Positions 23,632 through 31,735 of a stretch of DNA of 32,290 nucleotides are shown here, in pieces; within the stretch, counting starts at the first letter, position 1, and each line of letters opens with the position of its first letter. The notes beneath the pieces were generated by a model that had not been told where the DNA came from, made no database searches, and was given only the letters and a program-made list of their open reading frames with translations. A program made the translations under genes and the position numbers. The DNA lies in contig JADINB010000066.1 in assembly GCA_017694275.1 (NCBI GenBank), forward strand, positions 1-32,290, given 5' to 3'. The DNA is from Candidatus Egerieousia excrementavium. GTDB taxonomy: Bacteria; Bacteroidota; Bacteroidia; Bacteroidales; UBA932.

Positions 23632-24563
23632 ATTCTGTATTTTCCCTCCTCTTCCAACATTCCCAAATAAGACTCATATCTTTCTGCCGAAATATCTCCG
23701 TTCTCCAACGCTTCCTTTACGGCACAGCCTGGTTCATGGGTATGCGTACATGGGACAAACCTGCAATTGTCCTCAACCTTGAGCATCTCCGGGAAATAGG
23801 CGCTCAGTTCGTATTTGTTGAAATCTACAAGCCCGAACCCGCGGATACCCGGTGAATCTATCAAAAATCCGCCTCCTGAGAGCGGATGCATCTGATAAAA
23901 GGTGGTCGTATGCCTGCCCTGTCTGTGTGAGAGAGAGATTTCGCCTATCTTAAGGTCCAAAGAGGGATCCAGAGCCTTTATGAGAGATGATTTCCCTACA
24001 CCGGACTGCCCCGAAAAAAGCACTATCCTCGCTTTGCACATCTCACGCAACTGCCATATTCCCTCTCCGCCAACCGCAGAACATTCCAGCACCATGTAAC
24101 CAGCCTTTTCATATATATTGCGCAGATGCCCGGCCATCTCTGTCTCATCGGCATTGTAAAGATCCATTTTGTTGATTACCAATGTTACCGGAACACCATA
24201 TGCCTGACATGTTACCAGAAACCTGTCTACAAACGGGAGCTTGATTTGCGGCATGCTTACCGTTACAACCAAAAAGGTCATATCAATATTCGCCGCTATC
24301 ACATGTGCCTGCCGGCTCAGATTTGCAGATTTGCGGATTATGCAGTTCTTGCGCGGCATCACGGCCGATATGACCGCTGCCCCCGAGGCATCGCGTCTGT
24401 ACTCTACCCTGTCTCCCACTGCTACAGGATTGGTGGAATTGAAATCCTTAAGGCGCAATTTTCCCTTTATTACGGCAGGGAAAAGGTTCCATTCCGGCAA
24501 TTCCGTAAGCAGATAATGACTTCCGGTATGTTTCACAACCGTCGCACAGCCTGAAATATTCAT
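23628..24563 (-). CDS. rsgA: Ribosome small-subunit-dependent GTPase A
   Basis: 311 residues from MNISGCATVV. Longer in-frame starts up to 24656 would run over the start of the divergent prenyl synthase gene and add sequence outside the family's usual OB-fold, so I reject them. RsgA helps late 30S maturation. The circularly permuted GTPase order is visible: G4 NKMD at 121-124, then G1 GQSGVGKS at 175-182, then G3 DSPG at 226-229. A zinc motif follows with Cys257, Cys262, His264 and Cys270. A 6-base inverted repeat sits just before the ATG (24568-24590). The gene overlaps the MATE gene by 4 bases (ATGA). Confidence 0.96.
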   Translation of the reverse strand: MNISGCATVVKHTGSHYLLTELPEWNLFPAVIKGKLRLKDFNSTNPVAVGDRVEYRRDASGAAVISAVMPRKNCIIRKSANLSRQAHVIAANIDMTFLVVTVSMPQIKLPFVDRFLVTCQAYGVPVTLVINKMDLYNADETEMAGHLRNIYEKAGYMVLECSAVGGEGIWQLREMCKARIVLFSGQSGVGKSSLIKALDPSLDLKIGEISLSHRQGRHTTTFYQMHPLSGGGFLIDSPGIRGFGLVDFNKYELSAYFPEMLKVEDNCRFVPCTHTHEPGCAVKEALENGDISAERYESYLGMLEEEGKYRI

Positions 24564-24567
24564 AAAA

Positions 24568-24590
24568 GCGGAGAAATTTTTAGCCTCCGC
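24568..24590 (-). promoter_or_regulatory. Hairpin just upstream of the rsgA start
   Basis: GCGGAG and CTCCGC (24568-24573 / 24585-24590) form a perfect inverted repeat with an 11-base loop, ending four bases before the rsgA ATG. In RNA it would place a GGAG-containing segment in a stem, so it could influence translation. Function is inference. Confidence 0.4.
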
Positions 24591-24595
24591 GAATA

Positions 24596-24607
24596 TACAA
24601 ATTTGTA
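24596..24607. promoter_or_regulatory. 12-base palindrome in the rsgA / prenyl synthase divergent region
   Basis: TACAAATTTGTA is a perfect palindrome between two divergent genes, just upstream of a TACCTTTG box. It could be an operator, but AT-rich palindromes of this size also occur by chance. Confidence 0.3.
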
Positions 24608-24617
24608 CAAAATCCAT

Positions 24618-24625
24618 TACCTTTG
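24618..24625 (+). promoter_or_regulatory. Putative -7 box of the prenyl synthase gene
   Basis: TACCTTTG on the plus strand fits TAnnTTTG and lies 21 bases before the ATG. The nearest TTG is only 12 bases upstream, which is too close for a standard -33 element. Confidence 0.45.
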
Positions 24626-24646
24626 TTATAGTATAATTCTTGAAAA

Positions 24647-25624
24647 ATGTATTCACTCGACCAACTGCAAGGCATAATAGAGAAAGGTCTCTCCTCGCTC
24701 GAATTCAGACGCGATCCGGCAGACCTCTATGACCCGATTCGATATATGATTTCGATAGGAGGCAAAAGAATCAGGCCGCTCGCATGCCTGATCTCTTACA
24801 CCCTGTTCAACGACAACATAGACAAGTCAATCCTCCACCCGGCCCTTGCAATAGAGATTTTCCACGGCTTCACCCTCATACATGATGACATAATGGACAA
24901 GGCATCGATAAGGAGAGGGCAGCCTACTATCCATACGAAATGGAACAGCAACGTTGCCATCCTTTCCGGCGACGTAATGTCAATCATGGCCTACCGCCTG
25001 CTTGCAGAGTGCAAAAGGGAAAAACTGCCGGAAGTGCTCAACCTCTTTTCTGAGACAGTGCAGCAGGTTTGTGAAGGGCAGCAGTACGACATGGATTTTG
25101 AAACCATGCCCTACATAACAATGGAAGATTACATGAAAATGATAGGGCTGAAGACGGCAGTCCTGCTTGCCTGCTCTGCAAAGACAGGAGCCATGATTGC
25201 CGGCGCATCACCCGAAACATGCAATGCCCTTTACGAATTCTGCTACAAGATAGGTCTCGCATTCCAGATTCAGGATGACTATATGGATACCTTTTCAAAA
25301 AGTGCCATCTTCGGAAAAAAAATAGGCGGAGACATTGTAAACAACAAGAAGACATGGCTTCTGGTGCAGGCATTCAAGAAAGTGCCCTCAACGGAGAGGG
25401 AAAGGCTCGACTCTCTTCTCTCACTTACCGAAGAGCAGGCAGCGCAGAAAATAGAAGGAATGCGCAACCTCTACATTGAATATGGCATTAAAGATGATGC
25501 GGAGCTGGCAATAAGGGAATATTATACAAGTGCCGCAGAATCATTGGGGAAAATCTCTCTTTCAGAGAGTCAGAACGAGTTGCTCATGCAGTACGCCGAC
25601 AGGCTGATAACCAGAATCAAATAA
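24647..25624 (+). CDS. Polyprenyl (farnesyl/geranylgeranyl-type) diphosphate synthase
   Basis: 325 residues, all-helical trans-prenyltransferase that builds isoprenoid diphosphates from IPP. GGKRIRP lies at residues 38-44, the first aspartate motif DDIMD at 80-84 followed by IRRGQPT, and the second, DDYMD, at 210-214. The residue five before the first motif is Phe75 (GFTLIHDD). Bulky aromatics there limit chain length in farnesyl and geranylgeranyl synthases, whereas octaprenyl synthases have a small residue. A short or medium product is therefore likelier than the long menaquinone tail, although many relatives are simply annotated as octaprenyl synthase. It is followed after 81 bases by the U32-family gene. 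Confidence 0.93.
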   Translation: MYSLDQLQGIIEKGLSSLEFRRDPADLYDPIRYMISIGGKRIRPLACLISYTLFNDNIDKSILHPALAIEIFHGFTLIHDDIMDKASIRRGQPTIHTKWNSNVAILSGDVMSIMAYRLLAECKREKLPEVLNLFSETVQQVCEGQQYDMDFETMPYITMEDYMKMIGLKTAVLLACSAKTGAMIAGASPETCNALYEFCYKIGLAFQIQDDYMDTFSKSAIFGKKIGGDIVNNKKTWLLVQAFKKVPSTERERLDSLLSLTEEQAAQKIEGMRNLYIEYGIKDDAELAIREYYTSAAESLGKISLSESQNELLMQYADRLITRIK

Positions 25625-25705
25625 ACCGCAAGCACCCCGGGAGCCGTGGCGGAACTTGTCGGGCAATGCCATGACGCAGTGTAATTGTAAACGAAGTAAA
25701 CAGAA

Positions 25706-26935
25706 ATGCATGATTTGGAAATAATGGCGCCTGCCGGCAATTTCGAGGCCCTCATGGCTGCTATCCAGGGCGGAGCGGATTCCGTCTACTTTGGCGTGGG
25801 CAATCTTAACATGCGCTCCCACTCTGCCAACAATTTCAGCAGTTCCGACATTGAAGAAATTGTCAGAATCTGCAAAGAACATGGCGTACGCACATATCTT
25901 ACTCTCAATATCGTACTTTACGATTCAGACATTGCACCCATGCAGGAGGCACTCTCGGCAGCCGCAAAGGCTGGCGTAAGCGCTGTCATAGCATCAGACA
26001 TGGCGGCAATCTCGTATGCCCGCTCCATAGGCATGGAGGTGCATGTCTCAACCCAGCTCAATATCTCCAACAGGGAGAGCCTGAAATTCTTTGCACAGTT
26101 TGCAGACGTAATAGTACTTGCCCGCGAACTTACACTTGTCCAGGTAAAAGAGATAAGCGACTTTATCAGGCGGGAAAACATTACAGGGCCTTCCGGAGAG
26201 AGGGTTCGCATTGAAATGTTCTGTCACGGCGCGCTCTGCATGGCCATTTCCGGCAAATGCTACCTTAGCCTGCACGAATACAACGCCTCTGCCAACAGAG
26301 GTTCATGTTTTCAGCTCTGCAGAAGAGGCTATCGGGTAACAGACCTTGAAACAGGAACACAACTTGACATAGACAACAAATATATCATGTCTCCCAAAGA
26401 TTTGTGTACCATTGAATTCATAGACAAAATGGCTCAGGCCGGCGTCAGTGTCTTCAAAATTGAAGGAAGGGCCCGCAGTGCAGAATATGTAAAGAAAGTG
26501 GCATCGGCCTACAGAAAGGCGGCAGATGCCGTTGAGGAAGGGCGTTTCACGCCCCAACTTGGAAGTTCACTCAAGTCAGAACTGGAACAGGTATTCAACA
26601 GGGGGTTCTGGGACGGGTACTACCAGGGCGCCAGACTTGGAGAATGGAGCAGTGTCTACGGCAACAAGGCAACACGCAAGAAAACATATATAGGAAAGAT
26701 TACCAACTATTTTTCCAATATAGGGGTAGCAGAGGTACTCATAGAGACAGGCACTCTTTCCGTTGGAAACAATATTCTCATAATAGGGCCGTCGACAGGG
26801 GTGGCAGAGATGAAGATTCCTGAAATCAGGGTGGAACTCAAACCTGTGGAAAGAGCCGGAAAAGGCGTCTGTTCAATTCCGGTAAAGGAAAAACTGCGCC
26901 GCTCAGACAAAGTATACCTTTTCGAAGAGGCCTGA
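25706..26935 (+). CDS. U32-family protein, TrhP/YegQ-like tRNA hydroxylation candidate
   Basis: 409 residues. The TIM-barrel N-terminus (EIMAPAGNFEALMAAIQGGADSVYFG) and the U32 signature EMFCHGALCMAISGKC (170-185) identify the family. Cys178, Cys185, Cys201 and Cys234 have a spacing like the four iron-sulfur ligands known in the UbiU/UbiV/TrhP group, so it probably binds a 4Fe-4S cluster. The best studied relatives of this length hydroxylate uridine at position 34 of tRNA using prephenate (TrhP) or modify 23S rRNA (RlhA). The older label of collagenase (PrtC) is doubtful. The exact substrate is not decided by sequence. It is convergent with lepA, with 24 bases between the stops. Confidence 0.9.
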   Translation: MHDLEIMAPAGNFEALMAAIQGGADSVYFGVGNLNMRSHSANNFSSSDIEEIVRICKEHGVRTYLTLNIVLYDSDIAPMQEALSAAAKAGVSAVIASDMAAISYARSIGMEVHVSTQLNISNRESLKFFAQFADVIVLARELTLVQVKEISDFIRRENITGPSGERVRIEMFCHGALCMAISGKCYLSLHEYNASANRGSCFQLCRRGYRVTDLETGTQLDIDNKYIMSPKDLCTIEFIDKMAQAGVSVFKIEGRARSAEYVKKVASAYRKAADAVEEGRFTPQLGSSLKSELEQVFNRGFWDGYYQGARLGEWSSVYGNKATRKKTYIGKITNYFSNIGVAEVLIETGTLSVGNNILIIGPSTGVAEMKIPEIRVELKPVERAGKGVCSIPVKEKLRRSDKVYLFEEA

Positions 26936-26959
26936 TCAAGCAGCCGTTGCCCGCAAGTG

Positions 26960-28747
26960 TCAGTCGAGTTTGAGCACTGCCATAAAGGCGCTCTGGGGAA
27001 CCTCGACATTGCCTACCTGCCTCATGCGGCGTTTGCCCCGCTTCTGTTTTTCCAGCAGTTTTCTTTTACGGGTAATGTCTCCTCCGTAACATTTTGCAGT
27101 CACGTCTTTCCTTACGGCCTTGACTGTCTCGCGTGCAATTATTTTTGCGCCTATCGCAGCCTGAATTGCAATATCGAACTGCTGGCGGGGTATAAGTTCC
27201 TTCAACTTCTCGCACATCCTGCGTCCGAAATCATATGCATGGTCACGATGTATGAGGCTTGAAAGCGCATCTACCTGTTCACCGTTAAGCAGTATATCCA
27301 GCTTTACAAGGTCTGAGTCGCGGTAATCTATGATATGATAGTCGAACGAGGCATACCCTTTCGATATCGACTTGAGCTTGTCGTAAAAGTCAAAGACAAT
27401 CTCCGCAAGAGGAATGTCGAAATTGAGCTCCACTCTGTCGCTTGTCAGAAAGTGCTGGCTTACAAGCAGCCCGCGCTTGTCGAGACACAACTTCATTATG
27501 GCTCCGAAAAACTCGCTTTTCGAGATAATCTGAGCCCTTATGTACGGCTCCTCTATATGATCTATGAGGGTGATTGCAGGCAGTCCGCTGGGATTATGCA
27601 CATCCAGGACTTCCCCCTGTGTGGTATGCACCTTATATGAGACGTTGGGGACAGTCGTTATGCAGTCCATGTTGAACTCCCTGAAAAGCCGTTCCTGTAC
27701 AATCTCCAGATGAAGCAGCCCCAAAAAGCCGCAACGGAAACCGAACCCGAGCGCCAGTGAAGATTCCGGCTCAAAAACAAGCGAAGCATCATTCAGCCTC
27801 AGTTTTTCCAAAGAGGCCCGCAAATCTTCGTACTCATCGCTCTCGATTGGGTATACACCTGCAAAAACCATCGGCTTTACCTCTTCGAATCCTGCAATGG
27901 CGGCCTCGCACGGTTCGCTGCATTTGGTAATGGTATCTCCCACTTTTACCTCAACGGCACTCTTTATTCCTGAAATAATATATCCCACATCGCCTGTGGT
28001 AATCTCATCCTTTGGACACAGCCTCATTCGCAAGACTCCGACCTCTTCAGCCACATACTCTTTGCCCGTATTGAAAAATTTCACCTTGTCGCCCTTGCGG
28101 ACAGAACCGTTCACAACCTTGAAATAGGCAATGATTCCGCGGAACGAATTGAATACCGAATCAAATATCAGGGCCTGCAAGGGCTTGGAAGGATCCCCCA
28201 CAGGAGCGGGAATCCGCTCCACAATAGCCTCCAATATCTGCGGTACGCCTTCGCCGGTCTTGCCGCTGGCCAGCAGAACCTCCTCCTCCTTGCATCCGAG
28301 GAGCTCTACCACCTGGTCTCTGACCACATCCACCATTGCGGCATCCATATCTATTTTGTTAAGAACCGGTATTATCTCCAGATTATGGTTGATGGCCAGA
28401 TAGAGGTTGGATATGGTCTGTGCCTGTATTCCCTGCGTGGCATCCACCACAAGCAAGGCACCCTCACATGAGGCAATGGCCCTTGAAACTTCGTATGAGA
28501 AGTCTACATGCCCCGGAGTGTCTATAAGGTTCAGAATATACTTCTCTCCTTTGTGCCCGTATTCCATCTGGATGGCATGACTTTTTATTGTTATGCCCTT
28601 CTCCTTCTCCAAATCCATGGAATCAAGAACCTGGTTCTCCATTTCACGTGCCGAAAGGGTATTTGTAGCCTCCAGCAGCCGGTCGGCAAGAGTGCTCTTG
28701 CCATGATCTATATGGGCAATAATGCAAAAATTCCGGATATTTTTCAT
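26960..28747 (-). CDS. lepA: Elongation factor 4 (LepA)
   Basis: 595 residues, the usual length. This ribosome-bound GTPase is linked to translation fidelity and 30S biogenesis under stress. G1 AHIDHGKS is at 11-18, the switch RGITIKS-type segment is KGITIKS near 50-56, G3 DTPGH at 76-80 and G4 NKID at 130-133. It lacks EF-G domain IV and ends in the LepA-specific C-terminal domain (KRKLLEKQKRGKRRMRQVGNVEVPQSAFMAVL), which separates it from fusA in this window. A TATCTTTG box (28752-28759) lies directly before the start. Confidence 0.99.
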   Translation of the reverse strand: MKNIRNFCIIAHIDHGKSTLADRLLEATNTLSAREMENQVLDSMDLEKEKGITIKSHAIQMEYGHKGEKYILNLIDTPGHVDFSYEVSRAIASCEGALLVVDATQGIQAQTISNLYLAINHNLEIIPVLNKIDMDAAMVDVVRDQVVELLGCKEEEVLLASGKTGEGVPQILEAIVERIPAPVGDPSKPLQALIFDSVFNSFRGIIAYFKVVNGSVRKGDKVKFFNTGKEYVAEEVGVLRMRLCPKDEITTGDVGYIISGIKSAVEVKVGDTITKCSEPCEAAIAGFEEVKPMVFAGVYPIESDEYEDLRASLEKLRLNDASLVFEPESSLALGFGFRCGFLGLLHLEIVQERLFREFNMDCITTVPNVSYKVHTTQGEVLDVHNPSGLPAITLIDHIEEPYIRAQIISKSEFFGAIMKLCLDKRGLLVSQHFLTSDRVELNFDIPLAEIVFDFYDKLKSISKGYASFDYHIIDYRDSDLVKLDILLNGEQVDALSSLIHRDHAYDFGRRMCEKLKELIPRQQFDIAIQAAIGAKIIARETVKAVRKDVTAKCYGGDITRKRKLLEKQKRGKRRMRQVGNVEVPQSAFMAVLKLD

Positions 28748-28751
28748 AGCG

Positions 28752-28759
28752 CAAAGATA
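28752..28759 (-). promoter_or_regulatory. Putative -7 box of lepA
   Basis: TATCTTTG on the minus strand, ending only five bases before the lepA ATG, so a transcript from it would be nearly leaderless. No TTG at the usual distance was found. Confidence 0.45.
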
Positions 28760-28768
28760 AGAATTTTA

Positions 28769-29791
28769 TCAAAGCAGCGGACCCAGAAACTTGGCAAGCA
28801 GATAACCGCCTCCCATCAACCATATAAAAAGGAGCGCAGCAAGCAAAAAGGGTCTGGCTCCTGCCTGCCTGAACTTTTCGATACTTGTTTCGGCTCCCAG
28901 AGCCGTCATGGCCATTGTCAGCAGGAACGTATCAAACCCGTTGATAAAAGCCACTACCGGCAAAGGCAGCAGGTTCAGTGAATTGAAACCGATTACGGCA
29001 ATAAAGCCGAATGCGAACCACGGGACAGCTATCTTTCTTTTGCCACCTTCGTTTCCATCCTGCCTGCCTCTTATGAAAAAACTCATTATCAGCAGGACGG
29101 GGGCAAGTAGCATGACACGTATCATCTTCACTATGACTGCAGTGTCGGAAATGGTCTCGCCCATGGCATTCCCGGCCCCTACGACATGTGCCACCTCGTG
29201 CAGAGTGGAGCCTGTATAGACACCCATTTCAGTCTCTTCCAAAGAGAAGAATCCTGAAGAGTAGAGGAGCGGATAGACAAACATTGCACCCGTACCGAAT
29301 ATCACTACGGTAGAGACGGCCACCGCACTCTTGTAAGGCTGAGGCTTGATAACGGATTCTGCTCCCAATACAGCCGCGGCGCCGCAAATGGCGCTTCCTG
29401 TTGCAGTAAGCAACGTAATATCTTTATCCATTTTAAAAAGCCTTCCGAAAGCCAGGCCGAGAAACAGCGTCACGGCAACAATTATAACGTCTATGACCAC
29501 CGCTTCCATACCTACGGCTATCACACTCTGGAATGTCAGCCTGAATCCGTACAATATGATGCCGAGCCTGAGTATCTGCTTCGAACAGAATTTTATTCCC
29601 GGCACCCATGTATCAGGCAAATTGTTTCTCAGAGAATTTGCATAAAGCATTCCCAGGATGATGCCGACTATCAGCGGACTTAAAGAAAGGCTTTTTACAA
29701 ATTCTGATTCTGCTATGTAAAACGCAGCGCATGAAAATAGTGCCACAAGCAGCACCCCGTGCAGCATACTTTTCCTCGACTCTGTTGCCAT
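28769..29791 (-). CDS. YeiH/UPF0324-family inner-membrane permease
   Basis: 340 residues with about 10 hydrophobic segments. Family marks are SLSPLIVGIILGMLYANSLRN near residue 35-55, LRLGIILYGFRLTFQ, the LLTATGSAICGAAAVLGAESVIKP motif and STLHEVAHVVGAGNAMGE. The family (putative sulfate exporter, PSE) is often next to sulfur or taurine genes, but no such neighbour is visible here, so the substrate stays unknown. It ends 21 bases before the lepA start and could be transcribed with it, and it is divergent from the transketolase genes. Confidence 0.9.
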   Translation of the reverse strand: MATESRKSMLHGVLLVALFSCAAFYIAESEFVKSLSLSPLIVGIILGMLYANSLRNNLPDTWVPGIKFCSKQILRLGIILYGFRLTFQSVIAVGMEAVVIDVIIVAVTLFLGLAFGRLFKMDKDITLLTATGSAICGAAAVLGAESVIKPQPYKSAVAVSTVVIFGTGAMFVYPLLYSSGFFSLEETEMGVYTGSTLHEVAHVVGAGNAMGETISDTAVIVKMIRVMLLAPVLLIMSFFIRGRQDGNEGGKRKIAVPWFAFGFIAVIGFNSLNLLPLPVVAFINGFDTFLLTMAMTALGAETSIEKFRQAGARPFLLAALLFIWLMGGGYLLAKFLGPLL

Positions 29792-29837
29792 TATTCAGTA
29801 ATTTATTGAAAATAACCCCATTGTTAAAACGAAGGCG

Positions 29838-29845
29838 CAAAGATA
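29838..29845 (-). promoter_or_regulatory. Putative -7 box of the YeiH-type gene
   Basis: TATCTTTG on the minus strand, 46 bases before the start codon, in the divergent region shared with the transketolase operon. A matching TTG is not clear. Confidence 0.5.
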
Positions 29846-29851
29846 AAAGAT

Positions 29852-29882
29852 TTTGCCTTTTCTCTAAAAAAAACTACATTTG
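29852..29882 (+). promoter_or_regulatory. Promoter of the transketolase operon
   Basis: TTTG (29852-29855) and TACATTTG (29875-29882) are 19 bases apart, a strong Bacteroidetes promoter match, 26 bases before the first start codon. Confidence 0.78.
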
Positions 29883-29908
29883 CTATACTGAAACCAATCT
29901 TTTTTACA

Positions 29909-30757
29909 ATGCGACAAATACAAGACCTCAAGAATATAGCCTCTCAGGTCAGAAGGGATATCATTAAAATGGTAACCCTTGCACAGAGCGGCCACCCGGG
30001 AGGGAGTCTGAGCAGCACTGATTTTGTAACTGCCCTGTTTTTCAATGATTTGAACTGTGCTGCAAAAAACTGGAGAAAAGACGGCAAGGGTAACGACATG
30101 TTTTTTCTCTCGGCAGGCCACATGACCCCGATGTATTACAGCATCCTGGCCAGGGCCGGATATTTTCCCGTAAAGGAACTGGCTTCGTTCAGGAAACTTG
30201 GTAGCCGGCTTCAGGGGCATCCTTCCACTGAAGTGAACCTGCCTGGTGTCCACTGCGCTTCCGGCTCCCTTGGGCAGGGGCTCTCGGTTGCAATAGGAGC
30301 AGCCCTTGCAAAAAAGGCCAATGGCGAGGATAATTTCGTATATGTACTTGTAGGAGACGGAGAAAGTGAAGAGGGGCAGATTTGGGAAGCCGCAATGTTT
30401 GCAGCACACAACAAGGTTGGCAACCTTATTGCAATTACAGACTGGAACAGGCAGCAGATAGACGGCAATGTAGACGATGTTGCCGGCCTGGGTGACCTTA
30501 AGACAAAATGGAAGGCATTTGGATGGGAGGTAATAGTGGCAGACGGCCATGATTTCACATCTATCCTTGATGCCTATTCAAAAGCACGCAAATTTGCCCG
30601 TGAGAACAGCTCCCCCGTAATGATCCTCATGGAGACATGCATGGGAAAAGGAGTGGATTTTATGGAAGGGACATGCGAATGGCACGGAAAGGCTCCCAAG
30701 CCAGATCAGGCCGAAAAAGCTCTTGCACAGCTGGAAGAGACTCTCGGAGATTTTTAA
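29909..30757 (+). CDS. Transketolase, N-terminal subunit
   Basis: 282 residues, the thiamine-diphosphate-binding half of a split transketolase. GHPGGS is at 28-33, a conserved His in GVHCASGSLGQG at about 115, and the TPP motif begins GDGESEEG at 149-156 and ends at Asn180 in ITDWN. Together with the next gene it makes the equivalent of a single-chain enzyme (about 600 residues against about 660) that moves two-carbon ketol units between sugar phosphates in the non-oxidative pentose phosphate pathway. Split forms are common in archaea and anaerobic bacteria. It starts the operon, and 24 bases separate it from the second subunit gene. Confidence 0.96.
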   Translation: MRQIQDLKNIASQVRRDIIKMVTLAQSGHPGGSLSSTDFVTALFFNDLNCAAKNWRKDGKGNDMFFLSAGHMTPMYYSILARAGYFPVKELASFRKLGSRLQGHPSTEVNLPGVHCASGSLGQGLSVAIGAALAKKANGEDNFVYVLVGDGESEEGQIWEAAMFAAHNKVGNLIAITDWNRQQIDGNVDDVAGLGDLKTKWKAFGWEVIVADGHDFTSILDAYSKARKFARENSSPVMILMETCMGKGVDFMEGTCEWHGKAPKPDQAEKALAQLEETLGDF

Positions 30758-30781
30758 TTATCCATTCTAAAAAGCACAGAG

Positions 30782-31735
30782 ATGACAACATATACCAACA
30801 GCGGAAATAAAGATACAAGGTCTGGGTTCGGAGCAGGGCTTTACGAGGCCGGACAGAAAAACGGCAATATAATGGCACTTTGCGCAGACCTTACCGGGTC
30901 GCTCAAAATGGATGCCTTTGCAAAAGCCTTCCCCGACCGTTTTTTTGAAGCAGGAATAGCAGAAGCCAACATGATTGGCACAGCCGCCGGATTGGCCCTG
31001 AGCGGCAAATGCGTTTTCGCAGGCTCGTTTGCAGCATTTGTTACCGGCCGTGTCTACGACCAGATAAGGCAGGCAGTAGCCTACTCAAACACCAATGTGA
31101 AAATCTGCGCCTCCCATGCAGGAATAACTTTAGGTGAAGACGGGGCCACACACCAGATTCTGGAAGACATAGGGCTCATGAAAATGCTGCCAAACATGGT
31201 CGTCATAAATCCGTGCGATTATAACCAGACCAAAGCGGCGACACTTGCCGTAGCAGAATATGAGGGGCCGGTATATCTGAGGTTCGGAAGACCGTCTGTC
31301 CCCAATTTCACACCGGAAGGAATCAGGTTTGAGATAGGGAAAGCACTCACTCTCTCTGAAGGCAGTGACGTTACCCTGTTTGCAACCGGACATCTGGTAT
31401 GGGAAGCACTGGAGGCATGCAAGGCTCTGGCACAGGAGGGTATCTCTGCCGAAGTCATAGACATCCATACGATAAAGCCTCTTGACAAAGAAAGTATTCT
31501 GACCTCTGTTGCAAAAACAGGCGCTGCGGTCTGCGCCGAAGAGCATCTCATTGCAGGCGGTTTGGGAGAGAGCATCGCCCAGACACTTGTAACGAACCAT
31601 CCGGTTCCCATGGAATTTGTTGCAGTCGACGACAGATTCGGGCAGAGCGGGACGCCGGCGGAACTTATGAAAAACTACGGGCTTGATGCCGTCTATATTG
31701 TTGAAGCTGCAAAAAAAGCCATCTCCAGAAAATAG
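30782..31735 (+). CDS. Transketolase, C-terminal subunit
   Basis: 317 residues, the pyrimidine-binding and C-terminal domains of the split transketolase. Glu61 in FFEAGIAEANM is the expected catalytic glutamate that activates thiamine diphosphate. GSFAAFVTGRVYDQIRQAVAY and SHAGITLGEDGATHQ are typical of the family, and the C-terminal domain starts near residue 190 (SDVTLFATGHLVWEAL). The sequence resembles the DXS/transketolase group, but the pairing with the N-terminal subunit makes transketolase the better call. Its TAG stop touches the ATG of the sigma factor gene with no base in between. Confidence 0.96.
   Translation: MTTYTNSGNKDTRSGFGAGLYEAGQKNGNIMALCADLTGSLKMDAFAKAFPDRFFEAGIAEANMIGTAAGLALSGKCVFAGSFAAFVTGRVYDQIRQAVAYSNTNVKICASHAGITLGEDGATHQILEDIGLMKMLPNMVVINPCDYNQTKAATLAVAEYEGPVYLRFGRPSVPNFTPEGIRFEIGKALTLSEGSDVTLFATGHLVWEALEACKALAQEGISAEVIDIHTIKPLDKESILTSVAKTGAAVCAEEHLIAGGLGESIAQTLVTNHPVPMEFVAVDDRFGQSGTPAELMKNYGLDAVYIVEAAKKAISRK

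Noticed and set aside
24564..24656. N-terminal extension of rsgA
   Set aside because: It would cross the divergent promoter region and overlap the prenyl synthase start; the family's N-terminus begins near MNISG.
25625..25705. Possible small RNA or terminator in the gap before the U32-family gene
   Set aside because: No stable hairpin with a T run and no known RNA pattern could be seen; it looks like an ordinary spacer.
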